Positions 13,438 through 15,144 of a stretch of 15,144 bases of DNA are shown in pieces. How positions within the stretch are numbered: position 1 is the first letter of the stretch; each line of letters starts with the position of its first letter. Source of the DNA: Gaiellasilicea sp046594445 (GTDB taxonomy: Bacteria > Actinomycetota > Thermoleophilia > Gaiellales > Gaiellaceae); NCBI GenBank assembly GCA_046594445.1, contig JBKJSM010000007.1, positions 1-15,144 on the forward strand, read 5' to 3'. A model generated the notes under the pieces. That model saw only the letters and a program-made list of their open reading frames with translations. It was not told the DNA's origin and did no database searches. Made by a program: the position numbers and the translations under genes.

Positions 13438-14559
13438 ATGAGGACACGCAGGACGACGGTGCTCGGCACCGTCATCGTGGCGCTCGCGGCGTTGACCGTG
13501 GCGGGCGGCGCGGCAGCGCGGGCGGACGTTGCGGCCGCGCCGGCGGCGACGAAAGTGACGCTGCAGCTGAAGTGGGTGACGCAGGCCCAGTTCGCGGGCT
13601 ACTACGCGGCGAAGGCCAAGGGCTACTACACGGCCGTGGGGCTCGACGTGAACATCAAGCCGGGCGGCCCTGACATCACGCCCGAGCAGGTCGTCGCCTC
13701 GGGCCAGGCACAATTCGGGATCGACTGGCTGCCGAGCCTGCTTTCCTCCCGCGACAAGGGCAGCGACCTCGTCAACATCGCGCAGGTCTACACGCGCTCT
13801 GGCATGACGCAGCTGACCTGGAAGGACTCCGGGATCGACACGATCGCGAAGATGCGGGACAAGAAGGTCGGCAACTGGCTCTTCGGCAACGAGTTCGAGC
13901 TGTTCGCGGCGCTCGTGAAGGCCGGGATGGACCCGACGAAGAACAAGGGCGTCACGATCGTGCAGCAGCCGTTCGACATGAACCTCTTCCTGCAACGGAA
14001 GATCGACTCGGCCTCGGCGATGACCTACAACGAGCTCGCCCAGGTGCTCGAGTCGAAGAACCCGAAGACCGGCAAGCTCTACCAGCTCAAGGATCTGAAC
14101 GTGATCACGATGGAGGCGGCAGGCACCGCGATGCTCGAGGACGGCGTCTTCGTCCGCGGTGACTGGATCAAGTCGACCGCCAACCAGGCGACCGCGAAGA
14201 AGTTCCTCGAGGCGTCGTTCCGCGGTTGGGCGTACTGCCGCGACCATCTGGCAGAGTGCACCCAGATCGTGCTCAAGAACTCGCCGATCCTGCCCAAGGG
14301 GCACCAGACCTGGCAGATGAACGAGGTCAACGCGCTGATCTGGCCCTCGGCGGCCGGCGTCGGCGTGATGAACCAGAAGGCGTTCACCCGCACCGCTTCG
14401 ATCTCACGGCAGTTCGGCGTGATCAAGAAGCTGCCGACGGGCGCCTTCCGCACGGACCTCGCCAAGGCGGCGCTGAGGTCGCTGAAGGCGAAGGGGATCG
14501 ACGTCACGGGCACGAAGTGGAAGAAGGCGACCGTGACGCTGAGGGCTGGCGGCAAGTAG
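13438..14559 (+). CDS. ABC transporter substrate-binding protein, NMT1/THI5-like family
   Basis: This is the extracytoplasmic binding protein of the importer, 373 residues. A basic N-terminus and hydrophobic stretch (1-23) end at GGAAARA (about 29), typical of signal peptidase I. There is no lipobox cysteine, although Gram-positive binding proteins are usually lipoproteins. The mature part opens with QLKWVTQAQFAGYYAAKAKG (43-62) and VGLDVNIKPGG, the characteristic start of the NMT1/THI5-like fold, which binds pyrimidine or riboflavin-type precursors in known members. Strong AAGGAGGG (13426-13433), 4 bases before ATG 13438, fixes the start; the frame is open further upstream, overlapping the permease gene. 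The only cysteines are a late pair (YCRDHLAEC), perhaps a disulfide. The dihydropyrimidinase gene follows after 25 bases, supporting a cyclic ureide or pyrimidine substrate. Confidence 0.9.
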   Translation: MRTRRTTVLGTVIVALAALTVAGGAAARADVAAAPAATKVTLQLKWVTQAQFAGYYAAKAKGYYTAVGLDVNIKPGGPDITPEQVVASGQAQFGIDWLPSLLSSRDKGSDLVNIAQVYTRSGMTQLTWKDSGIDTIAKMRDKKVGNWLFGNEFELFAALVKAGMDPTKNKGVTIVQQPFDMNLFLQRKIDSASAMTYNELAQVLESKNPKTGKLYQLKDLNVITMEAAGTAMLEDGVFVRGDWIKSTANQATAKKFLEASFRGWAYCRDHLAECTQIVLKNSPILPKGHQTWQMNEVNALIWPSAAGVGVMNQKAFTRTASISRQFGVIKKLPTGAFRTDLAKAALRSLKAKGIDVTGTKWKKATVTLRAGGK

Positions 14560-14584
14560 TCCGACGAACCGAAGGGAGATCCGC

Positions 14585-15144
14585 ATGTCCGTTCTGATCA
14601 AGGGAGGCCGCGTCATCACGGCCGCCGACGACTACGTCGCCGACATCTTCATCGAGGACGCGCGGATCTCCCTGATCGGGGAATCCCTTGACCTCGAGGC
14701 AGACCACGTGATCGACGCGTCCGGCAAGTACGTCCTGCCGGGCGCAGTCGATCCGCACACGCACCTCGACATGCCGTTCGGCGGCACGACCACGATCGAC
14801 GACGTCACCTCGGGTCAGCGGGCTGCCGCGCGAGGCGGCACGACGACGCACGTCGACTTCTGCATCCAGGCGCCGGGGACGAGCTTCTCGGACTCGCTCG
14901 CCGACTGGAAGTCGAAGGCCAAGGGCAAGCAGGTGATCGACATGGGCTACCACATCGCGGTCACCGACCTGAAGGAGGGCGGGACGCTCGAGGAGCTCGC
15001 ATCGCTCCCCGACCAGGGCGTCACCTCGTACAAGCTCTTCATGGCCTACAAGGGCGCGCTGATGGTGGACGACGAAACGCTGTTCAAGACGATGGAGGTC
15101 GCGGCCGAGACGGGCGCGCTCGTGATGGTGCACGCCGAGAACGG
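14585..15144 (+). CDS. hydA: Dihydropyrimidinase / hydantoinase, N-terminal part (3' end outside window)
   Basis: This enzyme opens the ring of dihydrouracil, dihydrothymine or hydantoins to N-carbamoyl amino acids. The window holds 186 of an expected 460 or so codons. VDPHTHLDMPFGG contains the metal-binding His58 and His60; the following loop, GTTTIDDVTSGQRAA, is typical of D-hydantoinase/dihydropyrimidinase rather than allantoinase or dihydroorotase. SYKLFMAYKG carries Lys150, the lysine carbamylated to bridge the two metals, and VHAEN has His183. ATG 14585 follows a GAAGGGAGAT ribosome-binding site with suitable spacing. It is 25 bases after the binding-protein gene, so it is probably the fifth gene of the importer operon. 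Its product type matches the substrate class of the divergent M20 amidohydrolase. Dihydropyrimidinase and D-hydantoinase cannot be separated from this fragment. Confidence 0.93.
   Translation, partial: MSVLIKGGRVITAADDYVADIFIEDARISLIGESLDLEADHVIDASGKYVLPGAVDPHTHLDMPFGGTTTIDDVTSGQRAAARGGTTTHVDFCIQAPGTSFSDSLADWKSKAKGKQVIDMGYHIAVTDLKEGGTLEELASLPDQGVTSYKLFMAYKGALMVDDETLFKTMEVAAETGALVMVHAEN

Noticed and set aside
12866..14304. Minus-strand open frames opposite the second permease and the binding protein
   Set aside because: They run antisense to well-supported genes, with no recognisable domain or ribosome-binding site.
1..15144. CRISPR arrays, insertion sequences, transposases or long direct repeats
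   Set aside because: None was seen on reading both strands; the only repeated elements are short inverted repeats at promoters and the one intergenic hairpin.

Overview
The window is a very compact, high-G+C bacterial chromosome segment. Genes often overlap, GTG and TTG starts are frequent, and no gene-free stretch reaches 100 bases. Gene content (a luciferase-like protein of probable F420-dependent type, a short Erm-type rRNA methylase, a class II fumarase, a lipB-lipA pair beside a 2-oxoacid dehydrogenase E2) and possible leaderless promoters (TAnnnT box 6-7 nt before the start codon) point to an actinobacterium. A deep-branching soil lineage such as Thermoleophilia is my guess; the sequence alone does not prove it.

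Layout. (1) 2-1974, plus strand: the 3' end of a lipoyl-dependent E2 acyltransferase, then lipB and lipA, so the lipoate assembly genes follow an enzyme that needs the cofactor. (2) 2026-4213, minus strand: a secreted chymotrypsin-fold serine protease with its own promoter, and fumC. (3) 4238-5485, plus strand: an Fsr-like MFS exporter, divergent from fumC over a 24-bp gap in which the two possible -10 boxes overlap. Its 3' end runs into an antisense tRNA-Phe(GAA) gene. (4) 5577-6479, plus strand: arginase, whose stop codon shares a CTAG with the convergent methyltransferase. (5) 6476-8298, minus strand: a luciferase-like oxidoreductase followed by a SAM methyltransferase that has no canonical start codon near its N-terminus. 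(6) 8355-9579: a small YdcZ-type membrane protein and a convergent Erm-type 23S rRNA methyltransferase. (7) 9620-15144: an amide-bond catabolic locus. A hydantoinase/carbamoylase-family M20 amidohydrolase is divergent from a five-gene plus-strand run: permease, ATPase, permease, NMT1/THI5-type binding protein, and a dihydropyrimidinase/hydantoinase cut by the window end.

The last region is the most coherent system. A dedicated ABC importer is followed by a cyclic-amide hydrolase, and an N-carbamoyl amidohydrolase is transcribed from the same 62-bp divergent promoter region. This fits uptake and hydrolysis of a dihydropyrimidine, hydantoin or related cyclic ureide to a free amino acid, CO2 and ammonia. 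The substrate is not determined by the sequence. The luciferase-like oxidoreductase 1.3 kb away on the same strand as the amidohydrolase is a speculative candidate for a redox step.
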